DNA of 64,000 nt, taken from contig CM049322.1 in NCBI GenBank assembly GCA_026874595.1, forward strand, positions 29,699,340-29,763,339, read 5' to 3'. The DNA is from Sipunculus nudus. Lineage: Eukaryota > Annelida > Sipuncula > Golfingiida > Sipunculidae. Positions within the stretch are counted from its first letter, which is position 1, and every line of letters starts with the position of its first letter. The position numbers and the translations under genes are program-made. A model generated the notes under the pieces. That model searched no databases. It was not told the origin of the DNA and saw only the letters and a program-made list of their open reading frames with translations. Shown here piece after piece: positions 24,301-33,130 of this stretch.

Positions 24301-27300
24301 GCCGTTCTTGCGGGTTCTGAGTGTGTGCACCGAAGATTCCTCGAAAAGAGCACTCGTTTATGAGCAAAGAAGACTTGGATTTAGTATTACCATTTAGTCT
24401 CATTGCTTTTCGGCCGAGATTCGAAGTAACGATCTCTGACGATGTCCGTGGACCACAGAAGCCTGAATTTAGCTCAATCCTTATCATTCTTCTCTTTAAG
24501 TAAGCAGAGTAGCACATACTGAAGTGAATTGACTCTAAATTAATTAATTCAATTCAATTAATTTATATATCAAACATAAAACCGCGAATGATATTAGATA
24601 TTTGTCACTGTAAATATGACACATTCTTTAAAGAGGCATTTGAAAAGGCCATATCATCGCTCGATGTGAATCTAGTTACGTTAAATTTTTCTTTATTTGG
24701 GGGGGGGGGTATAAAAACACAATTGTGATCGGCCCATTTTAATTATGATAACCAGCACATGTTGAAATTGATAGTGTATCTTAGTTAATGCAGATCTGAT
24801 CGAGTACAATTGTAACATTTCTTAAATTGAGAAATTATATTTAGAATGATGATTTTGATTCACCAAAAGCTAGAAAAAATATGTAGTTAAACAATGTAAA
24901 TTGTTGGATCCCTGGGGATTATTGCATTCGATTATCCAGTTTAACCATGAAATCGGCGAAATAGATTTTACTGACCCTACACGAAAACTGCTGGCCAAGT
25001 CTGATATCCCAAGTCTTATTTCGAATCTAATTAATGCAAACACAAAGTTGACCGTACATTCACAACTATTAAATCCAATTTTTCTTAAACTTGTAACAAA
25101 TAACTTGTAATGTGCTCATGTGCTCCTTTGTCAGCAAGCTATACTGATGATCAGCGTGTTCCCATCATTTATTTGGTCTTATCATGCTTTCATAAAGGAG
25201 CCATCAATGACATCAGAGCCAACGACACGTTGGTACCATATAGATAGCTTACTTACACTGTACATTAAGATTCTGTTTCGCTTCGAGTGGTTGTTGCGGT
25301 GGCCTGTGCTGGTTCTCTACTTTACATTTGATCTCTTTATTGTGGTCATTCTTTGTAACTGAGAGGCTGATGGTGGCAGCACCTGGTGGTTCCTGTAGAT
25401 TCTGATTGCCCTTTGACCAGGTATAGGCACAGGCTGGGTTACCCACATCAGTTGACTTACAGGTGGCGCTGAAAGTTCTGTTCTCAAGCCAGGGCAAGAA
25501 TTGGGTGAATTCTAAGGACGGTCTTCCCGGGGGCCCTGTTTAATAAAAAAAGTTATTTTAAAATTTTAATGCGACTTATCAGTTAACCTTGAATAACTGT
25601 TATTGTTAAGGATCCTTTAGGGTCGCATTTAATAAATACTTCTGCATGAATGTTTTTTTAGTTTTGCTATTTTCACGCTAGTTTTACAAAAACCTTAACA
25701 ACAATTGACCAACGGGTCATGACGCACAGTTAACATGCCTGACTTTTGACATAATTTGCTATCATTCACAAGTCACATTTTTAAATAACTTGCTCAGATA
25801 ATACTCAGACATGATATATTAACTGACATCATTAAAAATCACCACAGTACTGTTCAAAATATAATTTAAAAGTCAGGTGGCAGGACTCATGTCATACAAC
25901 TGATAAAGCTAAGGCCAACAAGTATGGCATATTTAGAACAAGGTTGTTCACATTTTTTCTACTTGACGGGATTATGGAAATATTTGCCTGGTTATATGAA
26001 GATATTTTGATAAATTTGCATGTAGCGCCACCAGTCTGTTAAGATGTATAAAGATATCGAAAACATGGAAGTACATTGCAAGCTCACCCATGGAAAGCGC
26101 ATTCCCTGGAAAGAGATATTTTTTTTCAAATTATAACACAAATGAAACTATTATGATAAACCTTTACATTTGTTAATCTTGTTTCCTTTAAGATTCCTGT
26201 GAGGATTAAGAACAAGTGTTACAAGTATTCCGTATCATTTTTACGATCATTTGATACATATAAGAGTGCACAGGGCATACTGTGACAATATTGTTAGTTG
26301 GAAATCCTGCACCTGCGTAAAACGATTACAAATTACCAGTTGCTCCACTAACCTAACGAAAAGATAAAACAGTTAAAGCAGAATAAGCATAACAGACTTC
26401 AAGACAATAAGTTATTGCATTATATTTATTGAGAAATTGGAGCCTTTTTTATTTGTTGTCGAAAAGGGCTTAATATCACTAAGATAAAAAAATAAGTGTT
26501 TTCTTTAAAAGCTGACAAGGTCAATTTTGTTCACATTTTATATAATGAAAGTGATACGTGTGTAAATAAGGCACGTTATTGAGTTGTGATGACATGTAAA
26601 ATCCTCCTTCGATAGTCTCAAACACCTAGATAAGCTTTACTTCTATCGTACCTTAAAGTAATTATTTATTTTGTGGAGTATCTAAAGAGTTGTGACCAGC
26701 AGATGTGATATCCTTCATATTTAGTTTGAGGTAACAGAGCACATCAAGAGGGGGGGCTCCAGGGGGTCCAACCCCCCCCCACATTTCAGACAAAATTTTG
26801 CGGCCTGGACACCCCCCCCCCCTTTAGGAACCGGGGATCTTTTTCCACCTTTTTCATTAGTCCTCCTGGGTTGGACCCCCCCCCCCCGTTCCTAAATCCT
26901 GGATCCGCCCCTGGGTTATAAAATTAGTAGAGTTCATCATCTTGATAAAAACAAGTATTCATGATTCTGTTACTGTGTTTGGTTTGGTCATGTATATTTA
27001 GATTCTACGAATGTGTTTTGCTGCGAGAGGAACATGGTACCAGTATAATATCAAGCTGGTGTAAACCAGGACTAGTATTTTAAGACCCTAATTTTGCCAC
27101 ACTTACATAAGACAGTGAAGGTTTCACTTGCTGTGAAAGGCCCCTGGTTCCTCCTCTGCCAGGCTGAACAGGAACACAGTTTTCCATGCCATGTCTTCTT
27201 GACCCTGGTAGTGACGCTGTTCTGTCTGCCCTCGGGGATCGCTGTACCATCACCACCGCCTTCATTTAAACAGTTCCACCTTACAGACACAGCATGGGGC

Positions 27301-28562
27301 CTCCCTCCAGCAGCTGTACATGTAAGCGTGATGTCATCATCAGAGTATAGGGTACTCTGGGTGGTGCCGTTCATGTAGCCACGAATGGATACACTGTTAG
27401 GTGGATCTGATATATTAATAATAATAAGAGCGTTAGATATGCACAACTGACACCACAAGAGGCTTGTATATATGTGTATTGACAGTGCACGCTTTGTTTA
27501 TACTCACAGTCCACCTCCAGTTTGACATCACTGCTCCACGGAGAAGGCCCGGCTAAATTCGTGACCCGACAAGAATAATCTCCCTGATCATTCCTGTTTG
27601 TTGGGTCTATAGTCAGCCTTGCCTGTTCCTGGTTAATGTCCCCACTCATCTGTCCATCTGTTCTCCTGAACGCATATTGTAGGTTTGTCTGACCACTCTC
27701 TGCTGGTGTACAGGTAAACTCTGCACGTTGTCCTTCTATAACAGGGGTCCTCGTCACCTGAACTGTGGGTGCTGTCAGGCGTCCTAAAAATATGAAACCA
27801 ATGGTTTATTGATTTATAGGGAAGTACCTTTCTTCAGCATAAGAACCACACAAACTGAAACAAAACTGAAAAGTCCTAGAAATCAAAAGAACATTTCCAC
27901 TTTCTACTTTCAAAAAAAAATTTAAATATTCTAGAGACAGTTCGCTTAACTTCACTTTGACCAAACAATAGAGAATAAGGGATAATTAATTATATCTCGG
28001 CAAGGAGGCGAGGTATAATATTTTTATTTAATATTCATAAGTTACTTGGTTACAGGATTTGTTGGTTAGCAAATCTTCGCAAACATGTGAACGGATTTTT
28101 ATTAAATTTTTATGATGGGTTAGCATAACACTAAGGAAACAGTCCAATATTATAAAGTTATCTGGATGACAATAATATTGTTCAAATCAATGGATTCTAA
28201 GATATGATATTATTGGTGTCACCTGGAACCGGACCTATCATAGGTATAAGAATTGTCTTTGTTCTGCTGTCATGAATCGTGACACTATGGATTGGGAAGT
28301 GTGAATCGAATCCTTGCCTATGTAGGGATGTAGGTTGCGACGACAGCTCTAGTCGTCAACGGGTTTACTTGAAAAATTATCAGAATTAAATTGTGAAAAT
28401 GTAAATATATAAAATGTATCAATCTGCCCTTTATGAAATAAAAATAAGGAAAAAACACATTTATAAGTTAAATGATATTTTTTAAAGCTCTAGAGATCAA
28501 TAATTTAGACAGACAAGGTCCTTGTTTTCCTGATGTAATTCTTTTTTTAGGAGAAATGCAAA

Positions 28563-28630
<68 letters not shown>

Positions 28631-31600
28631 TATACAAACTAACAAACATTTTGCCCATAAGCATTTATAACCGCCTATAAAATGTTAGCTAATCTAGGGT
28701 GCAAGAAATCGGCACCCCGGGAATGATTTAAGAAAATCTGGCGGTGTCCTATACACGCAGGCCAAATGTGTCAAATGACGCTCTCCTTCCAATTTAACAT
28801 TTTCAGTTGGCATCAGACAGGGAAAGTAGGAGCCTGGGCGCTGAAACTCGGGCCACAAGGCCGTTGGTTCGCGTTACGTTCTGACCGCCGTCTCCCCGAT
28901 CCAGGAGTGAATGGGTATTGGTCATGGAAGCCAGGCACATGTAACATGAATAACCTTCTAGCGCTTTCTATATCTGTTTTGGTTGTATGCTATAGATGGC
29001 ATGGAGAATATGTAGATTCTAAATGTAATCGCAATAATTTTTTTTTTATTATTGTGAGAAAGTTTGGAGAATTATTTCGGTCATTTGCCTTATCAGATAA
29101 ATTATAATTTGTGACTCCCGGTCTGGTAAACTATAAATGACATAGTGTCATCGCCATTGCGCAAAAGATTTAGCTTAGCTTAAAAAATTACTCAGCTGTA
29201 TCTACAGCTACACAGAGTATGATTATCCTTTTAGTTTAATGGTTTCTGGGAAACAGGAAAGTAGAAAATTTACTCACTGACTACAAACACCTGGCCTCTA
29301 TCAAACTGGATAACTCCTCCAAAAGCAGCCTGACAGCTGTAGTTGGCTTGATCTGTCTCTCGTACAGTGTGTATGACCAGTGTGCTGCTGCCATTACTGA
29401 AGTGCTCGTAGTTCGATCTCCCAACCAGGTTATCGCGACGAACCTTAGTGGAGCCACTTGGCCAGTATACATAGATTAGTGTTGAAGTTGACTCACCAGC
29501 ACGCCGCCGTTCCCATACCACATAAAAAATAAGAGAGCCAGGAGGTTTGATCTGACAGGTGACTCTGCCGGTCTCATCTTTAACCATGTAGGTGTCTGCC
29601 ACAGACACACTCTGTCCTGAAAATGCACAAGGAAGCATACTATTATAAACACTTACAGAGATCAGTGGTATAATGATAAGAATGGGGAATTGTGGACAAT
29701 AACGTTACCAAAGTCTTATTCAACTGACTGGAATATAAAATTATGTAGAAAATGTTTTAAAACATCTATGACAATTTCTATTTAAAAAAATAAGCAACAA
29801 GCCTAACCCATCAACAGGATTGGCCGTTAATTAAAAGTTTCTTAATACCCCTCTATAACCATCTTTACATAGTATTTCGTTTGAAACTTTTGTAATATAT
29901 TACATTAATACGGGTTATAACGCTCAGCTGATACGATGACTGCTTAAAAATATGTTAATGTTACTCACCTAGAAAGGGTTATTTTTCATTTTTTAAAGTG
30001 GTCTATACATACCAACATACCAAAATGGAAAGTTCGTAGAATCGTAGAATCACTCTAAGAAAAAAAAGTCTTGTGTGTTTCACTGAGAACCATGGTGCCA
30101 GAAGGGAACATTTTCTCTGTGAAAAGGCTTCATGGGCACTTAGAGGTTCTTGTCAGGATCATTACTTAAAATAAGGTTCCAGATTGAACTCGTGTTGTCA
30201 GTGGTGTCATATTTACTCAATACCAGGTTTAGAAATATATTTAATGGTAATCTCAGAAATGGAACCAAAGTCTTATTAATAATATATTTCATTTTCAGGA
30301 TATAAATGAGATATTTGAATATGGGGCTATAATTTTATTGACCATCCCAAAAAAAGGGGGGGGGATTATATGCCCCTTTTTGACGCCCCGCGTGTTGTGA
30401 CCGGAAGTTAAGAATTTATAGCAAACAAAAGAAACGGTGGCGATTTAAGGAAAACTCAATGTTTTAACGTCTTTCAGTTCTGAAACCTCGGAGAAATTTG
30501 AGTATGATCATTAATCGGTGTTTTGACTACCAAACTGGTGAACTGGGAGGTGTGGTTTGAATCTGAGAGTGGATTCGGCCAATACCTGACATTCACCCAA
30601 ATTCCTTTAACAAAAGAGAGTTTTTCCCCGGAGAGAGAGGCTTTCTGATATCTTGCGTAATCCAAGCGAGTCGAGATGACCGTTAGTTACGACACTTTGA
30701 TCAGCAAGGTCGGCCTCTCTCGAAGGAATTGGTGGCGTACCAGTATGTTCAATCCAGGTTTGGCTAACCAGGATACATTATCTAATAGGAAGTTGCTAGG
30801 CTGGCCCATCCCGAAAGGGAACCCATGCAAAGAACCTGTGATGGTGGTTATGCACATAAAATGTAGAAGCATTTACTTCCATAAGAAAATGTTTTAAAAA
30901 GTGGTGATCTATAAATTGAGCCTGAATTTCTTGACGAATTTTGTTTTGTATTGATTACATTACATGCAAAACAGTCTTCCATTGTACTGAGTGGAAATCA
31001 GGGGCATCAATATACCCCCCCCCCCCCCCCCGATTTTGCAAGGGGGCTGGTCTATGTAATCACAGGCGCTTGAATAATTGTTGGTACAAATTTGGGCTTA
31101 AACAGTTTTCAATCAACTATACAAACCATCCCTACCCTTTTCTAAGCGCTAAACCAGTAAATAATGCTTGTCAGTTACTTGTTTATATAAATATACACAA
31201 GGCTGGCATCTTCATTTGCAACTGGTTTGTATCCATTAATTGGTACAATCATTGTAGGCCCGCATAGAATTTTTTGTCTTGACTCTTTTGATTGACTTTA
31301 AACAAGAAATATATAGACTGGTACCCAGCACAATTGAAAGAGACAAACAAACGATGATAAAAACTTCTGTGCGAACCTACCATGAAAGGGTAGGGATGGT
31401 TTATAATATAGTTGATTGAACACTGTTTAAGCCAAAATTTGTACCAACTATTATTCAAGCGCCTGTGATGTAATCATCCTGTTCAAAGAATAATATTTAT
31501 ATACTGCAAATTAAATACATTAAAAATTGGAATTACAGAATATGGTTCTATTTATGAGATTACTATAAAATATTATATCTAAACCTGGTTTAGAATTAAC

Positions 31601-32450
31601 TTTCACTTAAAATATAATTCCTTATTTTCTAAAACTTTATACTTAATTGTAATATATTTGAAATGTTATTAAGTATATATATATGTTACAGTCAATGTGT
31701 AAAACCAGTCAATGTGTAAAGTTGTCTGAAATTTTCAGTCAATTTACAAATTGCCTGATTCCATCAGGCTCTTTTCAAAATGACTGAAATTTTCAGGCTT
31801 TTTACAAAGTGACTTTAGGAAATCTAAAATAATTTTTTTGAGAATTGTACTCACACCTTATTTACTCGTTAGAAGTGTTTTAACAAAACGTACTGCAGCA
31901 TCATTATGTGCAACCTTGTAATGAATATAACTACTACTTTAAAATGAAATGCTATATCCTTAAAATGTTGCACACAATGATGAATTAAATCCATTAAATG
32001 TAACGTTTACATACCTTTAATGTATTCCAAGGGGTTAAGATAAATCGATTTTTGGTTCAATCATATTAAAAACAAGCTTGTTGTAATGTAATATCGGCGT
32101 AAAATAACGTTACACCACGGTAGACAACGCCAATCACAGATACAGCTAACATACCTTTCACAAAATATTTCTGGGTTTGAAGTCCAGTCTTCAAACAAAT
32201 ACCTATCATTTTTTGGAAGTGATCTATTTCAGTAACGATATTGGTTAGGAAATTTCAAGAGAAGACATTGCTATTGTTTTCATATGGTTGTTAAGTTGTA
32301 GTAAATGACACTTGCTAAAACAAGACTTAACTGAAAGATAACACTGGTAACCTTTGAGAATCAGGTAATTTTGAATCCAATCGACTTACCAGATGACAAC
32401 ATTTCCCTGCTCAACAATACATAGCCTGCCAACAGAACTTTGAAGACCAT
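10599..32450 (-). CDS. Gene A: nephrin/Kirrel-like IgSF surface protein, multi-exon, 3' end not found
   Basis: This is a multi-exon gene read leftwards. Coding exons: 32450-32390 (signal peptide), 29616-29278 (Ig1, V-like), 27783-27508 (Ig2), 27406-27107 (Ig3), 25535-25257 (Ig4), about 22289-22026 (Ig5), 20209-19925 (Ig6), 16691-16407 (duplicate of Ig6), 11407-11102 (Ig7) and 10904-10599 (FN3). Each exon carries one domain and starts and ends in phase 1, so any subset splices in frame. A signal peptide followed by a run of Ig domains and one membrane-proximal FN3 is the layout of nephrin and related adhesion proteins that work at cell-cell contacts. The TM and cytoplasmic exons should lie left of 10,599 but I cannot see them. 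The Ig and FN3 identity is secure; the nephrin assignment is an inference from architecture. An immune-type IgSF receptor is the alternative. Confidence 0.75.
11102..11407 (-). CDS. Gene A exon: Ig domain 7, lacking the canonical cysteines
   Basis: A 306-nt phase 1-1 exon (acceptor 'cattctag', donor 'gtaaat'). The Ig fold is visible from [12 protein letters not shown] (B strand), [10 protein letters not shown] (core Trp) and [16 protein letters not shown] (F strand with the D.G.Y motif). The B-strand position normally held by cysteine reads Ser or Ile, and the F-strand cysteine is Val (NYTV). The usual intradomain disulphide is therefore missing. Both losses occur together, and the rest of the frame is intact, so this is probably a genuine disulphide-free Ig domain rather than decay. 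Several N-glycosylation sequons (NIT, NIS, NYT, NFT) are present. Confidence 0.8.
11408..11850. other. Gene A intron sequence, nothing recognised
   Basis: Start of the roughly 5-kb intron between the Ig7 exon and the duplicated Ig6 exon, up to the Penelope-like element. A short G-run lies at about 11,756. No exon seen. Confidence 0.6.
12306..12372. repeat. 'cgcgtgggaacga' motif cluster inside Penelope copy 1
   Basis: Three diverged units of 'ttatcgcgtgggaacga(g/t)a' in tandem. The same cluster, longer and cleaner, occurs at the matching position of the second Penelope copy (35,859-35,990), so it belongs to the element's 5' non-coding region. Confidence 0.7.
13637..13965. repeat. 162-bp tandem duplication within Penelope copy 1
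   Basis: The unit starting 'tttattatcatcaagtaaag' occurs at 13,637 and 13,799. It contains a shorter internal repeat of 'gtccatta.aatgctggaaacg'. Length 162 bp is a multiple of three, but the host frame is already broken. Confidence 0.85.
14772..15129. other. Gene A intron, nothing recognised
   Basis: AT-rich intron sequence between the Penelope-like element and the duplicated block. It carries a 'ccaggggagacatg' word that resembles the end of the repeat inside the duplication ('ataggggagacctg', about 15,938). Confidence 0.5.
15131..15960. repeat. Degenerate intronic repeat with 'gaccttga...aaggtcaa' words
   Basis: Loosely periodic blocks of about 150 bp repeat the sequence of words 'tatattttc', 'tggtacac', 'ttgttcctacc', 'tctcgg..agttcgaaa', 'gtgaccttga' and 'ggtcaaat'. 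It ends near 'ataggggagacctgttttgg'. Such 'aaggtcaag' repeats are common in molluscan introns. The same block is repeated at 18,649-19,478. Confidence 0.7.
16407..16691 (-). CDS. Gene A exon: duplicated Ig6 domain (tandem copy A)
   Basis: A 285-nt phase 1-1 exon, identical in protein sequence to 19,925-20,209. Ig landmarks: VTVICTADD (B-strand Cys), MSWIHSN (core Trp), and [13 protein letters not shown] (F strand with G.Y.C and a sequon). Acceptor 'atattttag' and donor 'gtgagt' are both intact. Because it is phase 1-1, its inclusion would add one extra Ig domain without changing the frame. Whether it is spliced in is unknown, because the broken Ig5 exon lies between it and the other copy. Confidence 0.8.
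16692..18488. other. Gene A intron inside tandem copy A
   Basis: Intron with (TA)n tracts at about 17,622-17,694 and 17,806-17,852 plus a SINE-like fragment. Open frames over the TA tracts (YIYIYI runs) are artefacts. Confidence 0.7.
17874..18027 (-). repeat. SINE-like fragment with B-box and 'CTCCGGGTT' motif
   Basis: On the minus strand: 'gtcgacccgagttcgaatcc' matches a Pol III B-box (GGTTCGANTCC-like), followed by 'ggtggttttctccgggttgt', close to the 'ctccgggt.ctccggtttcct' core of several invertebrate SINEs. I see no complete A-box or tail. The copy at 21,414-21,567 is the tandem-duplication partner. Confidence 0.5.
18489..18642 (-). pseudogene. Truncated Ig5 exon (5' part lost at duplication junction)
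   Basis: Only the last 154 nt of the Ig5 exon remain. They encode '[20 protein letters not shown]', then TAGTYMCEV and the end of the domain before donor 'gtaggt'. Upstream of Ser-Thr the sequence switches abruptly at 18,643 into the 'tatattttcc' intronic repeat of copy B, so the acceptor, B-strand cysteine and core Trp are gone. Without an acceptor it should be skipped. Confidence 0.9.
19925..20209 (-). CDS. Gene A exon: Ig domain 6
   Basis: A 285-nt phase 1-1 exon. The domain starts [17 protein letters not shown], then VTVICTADD (first Cys), [10 protein letters not shown] (core Trp), [10 protein letters not shown] (E strand) and [13 protein letters not shown] (second Cys), and ends TQVTVR. 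It is a C2/I-type Ig domain with sequons at NQS and NYT. It lies in tandem copy B, next to the complete Ig5 exon, and is thus the parental-order copy. Confidence 0.85.
20210..22025. other. Gene A intron inside tandem copy B
   Basis: Mirrors the intron in copy A, with longer (CATA)n/(TA)n tracts at about 21,118-21,192 and 21,341-21,392. Confidence 0.7.
21414..21567 (-). repeat. SINE-like fragment, tandem copy B
   Basis: Same sequence as 17,874-18,027, carried by the tandem duplication and not by an independent insertion. Confidence 0.5.
22026..22289 (-). CDS. Gene A exon: Ig domain 5 (intact copy)
   Basis: Encodes an Ig domain with [12 protein letters not shown] (first Cys), [10 protein letters not shown] (core Trp) and [12 protein letters not shown] (second Cys), ending in SRQTSLVVY before donor 'gtaggt' in phase 1. 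The start is uncertain. A frame-consistent phase-1 acceptor is 'aaccag' just before 22,289, which gives a short A strand. The stronger-looking 'cccctag' and 'gcccccag' sites at about 22,314-22,327 would not keep phase with the Ig4 exon. Residues upstream ([13 protein letters not shown]) read open. Confidence 0.7.
22290..25256. other. Gene A intron (about 3 kb)
   Basis: AT-rich intron with poly-G at about 24,701. A minus-strand open frame of 106 codons (24,197-24,517) and plus-strand frames near 25,000 show no domain or splice context. No transposon protein recognised. GC-richer patches at about 23,560-23,760 and 24,220-24,480 are unexplained. Confidence 0.55.
25257..25535 (-). CDS. Gene A exon: Ig domain 4
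   Basis: A 279-nt phase 1-1 exon (acceptor 'aaacag', donor 'gtaagt'). It encodes [26 protein letters not shown] (first Cys), a '[19 protein letters not shown]' stretch (core Trp) and [18 protein letters not shown] (second Cys), ending AKQNLNVQC. The extra cysteine in NPAC is replaced by Ser in the gene B paralog at 62,994-63,281, which otherwise shares most of the domain. The 'LPWLE..T' and 'NKEI.C.V.NQH' phrases recall Ig domains of nephrin-like and hemicentin-like proteins. Confidence 0.85.
25536..27106. other. Gene A intron
   Basis: Intron with one recognisable repeat (26,735-26,915). No exon seen. Confidence 0.6.
26735..26915. repeat. MITE-like repeat with poly-C/G runs and 'ggatccgcccctg' end
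   Basis: Begins 'agagggggggctccaggggg' and ends 'ctggatccgcccctggg', a terminus widespread in animal MITEs. Internal inverted words 'gggtccaaccccccccc' and 'gggttggaccccccccc' face each other around a 'cggcctggacaccccc' core. Confidence 0.5.
27107..27406 (-). CDS. Gene A exon: Ig domain 3
   Basis: A 300-nt phase 1-1 exon (acceptor 'atatcag', donor 'gtaagt'). Domain: [29 protein letters not shown] (first Cys), [13 protein letters not shown] (core Trp with an adjacent Cys) and [12 protein letters not shown] (F strand), ending ETFTVL. The F strand has two cysteines (LCSC) and lacks the usual D.G.Y motif, and the extra Cys after Trp could pair with one of them. The intron to the Ig2 exon is only 101 bp, the shortest in the gene. 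Confidence 0.8.
27508..27783 (-). CDS. Gene A exon: Ig domain 2
   Basis: A 276-nt phase 1-1 exon (acceptor 'atttttag', donor 'gtgagt'). It encodes [29 protein letters not shown] (first Cys), '[13 protein letters not shown]' (the core Trp position is Phe) and [17 protein letters not shown] (second Cys with D.GDYSC), ending SDVKLEVD. It is a C2/I-set domain of the type seen in Kirrel/nephrin proteins. Confidence 0.85.
27784..29034. other. Gene A intron outside the palindrome
   Basis: Contains (TA)n at about 28,566-28,626. The stretch at about 28,780-29,034 is GC-richer and ends at the T-run where the palindrome begins; it looks like an interspersed repeat but I cannot name it. No exon seen. 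Confidence 0.55.
29278..29616 (-). CDS. Gene A exon 2: V-like Ig domain 1 (left arm)
   Basis: A 339-nt phase 1-1 exon (acceptor 'cattttcag', donor 'gtgagt'). The mature N-terminus would start [16 protein letters not shown]-type landmarks are [10 protein letters not shown] (first Cys), [12 protein letters not shown] (core Trp), an extended C'-D region ([16 protein letters not shown]), [10 protein letters not shown] (E strand) and [14 protein letters not shown] (D.A.Y.C, second Cys). At 113 codons it is longer than its C2 neighbours. The right-arm copy encodes the same protein; I saw one synonymous difference (Thr codon in GESTS). Confidence 0.88.
29617..31060. other. Gene A intron 1, distal part (left arm)
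   Basis: Nothing firmly recognisable. Poly-G at about 30,356-30,364 and poly-C at about 31,015-31,031. An open frame of 73 codons at 30,676-30,897 (plus) and two on the opposite strand have no known domain. Confidence 0.5.
31061..31467. mobile_element. MITE with long terminal inverted repeats (left arm)
   Basis: The ends are inverted copies of each other: CACAGGCGCTTGAATAAT, then GTTGGTACAAATTT and a further roughly 50 bp to 'accatccctaccctt', about 85 bp per end. The unit is flanked by the direct repeat ATGTAAT (31,054-31,060 and 31,468-31,474), consistent with a target-site duplication. No transposase coding is seen, so it is a non-autonomous element. Superfamily is uncertain: the duplication could be read as 3, 5 or 7 bp because the ends are themselves partly symmetric. 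Confidence 0.85.
31475..32389. other. Gene A intron 1, proximal part (left arm)
   Basis: AT-rich intron containing the 'cagtcaatgtgtaaa' repeat patch (31,688-31,815). No exon recognised. Confidence 0.55.
31688..31815 (+). repeat. 'ttacagtcaatgtgtaaa' multi-word repeat, first site
   Basis: Repeats of 'cagtcaatgtgtaaa', 'ttttcagtcaatttacaaa', 'gattccatcaggct' and 'aatgactgaaattttcagg'. It follows a TA-rich tract. The layout is shared with 35,106-35,275, which suggests subterminal repeats of one unknown transposon family. Confidence 0.55.
32390..32450 (-). CDS. Gene A exon 1: start codon and signal peptide (left arm)
   Basis: The ATG at 32,450-32,448 opens [13 protein letters not shown] followed by SREMLSS and a split Gly codon at donor 'gtaagt' (phase 1), joining to GQSVSV of exon 2. 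The first 13 residues form a hydrophobic signal-peptide core after one lysine. Eight bases upstream of the ATG is a good splice acceptor ('ttcatttctacag'), so a non-coding leader exon probably lies further upstream. This start is preferred because it gives a secretion signal directly joined in phase to the V-like domain. Confidence 0.8.
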
Positions 32451-32869
32451 GTTCTTTCTGTAGAAATGAATACAATGTGTTAATTCAAATGTATAAATGT
32501 AATTTATTTAATTAACTATTAACAAATGCCAATTGGATATGTCATATTGAAGTACTTCACTTATGAATAGGGTTTCTTATTCTATCGTTTAGCTAGTCAC
32601 AATAGCATCTCATAACTTCTTTTGAGATCACATTCTTACTTAGGTACTTTTCATTTTGAACACAAATATCATCCACACCAAAAGTCAAAAGAAATATTAT
32701 AGTTGCTTGTATTACAAACCAGGTGAGGTTTTGCTGTAAATTTACAATGTATTGTTCAACAACGGACTATCACTTTGTATGAGCAGATGCCAGTCTAAAC
32801 CAATATGTTGACCTGAAGATCAAAGGTTATAGGTTACTTCCGTTTAATAACGAACTGCTATATTGTGGT
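32451..32869. other. Possible 5' UTR intron of gene A
   Basis: Begins just after the acceptor next to the ATG exon. AT-rich; nothing else seen. Confidence 0.4.
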
Positions 32870-33130
32870 AGCGGCAGCGGCGCAATACACAGCCACAAAA
32901 ATTAATGGATGCCACAATAAATAGAGCGCCATCCGTTTCGTTGTGCGTAACTACGTACCTCAGATTCATGGCAACCAGCTAAGCGTACTTCCCGCCACCT
33001 ACTCAATTTACCTTTGCACCAGAAGATTGAAACGCGTGGATTCAGCAATTCAAGTAAACTCAAGAGGTGACCGTGGCAGTCATCCGCCATTTTGGACACC
33101 TCTTGAGTTTTATTGTTTAGCGTATGGAAC
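32870..33130. promoter_or_regulatory. Candidate promoter region, possibly bidirectional (left arm)
   Basis: A GC-richer patch in AT-rich surroundings, about 0.4-0.7 kb upstream of the gene A signal-peptide exon. It contains 'gcggcagcggcg', a YY1-like 'ccgccattttgg' at about 33,089, and an inverted repeat AACTCAAGAGGTG/CACCTCTTGAGTT (about 33,058-33,112). A plus-strand ATG with a good donor lies just downstream at 33,124. No TATA box is seen. This is inference from composition and position only. Confidence 0.35.

Noticed and set aside
24197-24517. 106-codon minus-strand gene inside the gene A intron
   Set aside because: No domain, no splice signals, and the opposite strand is equally open.
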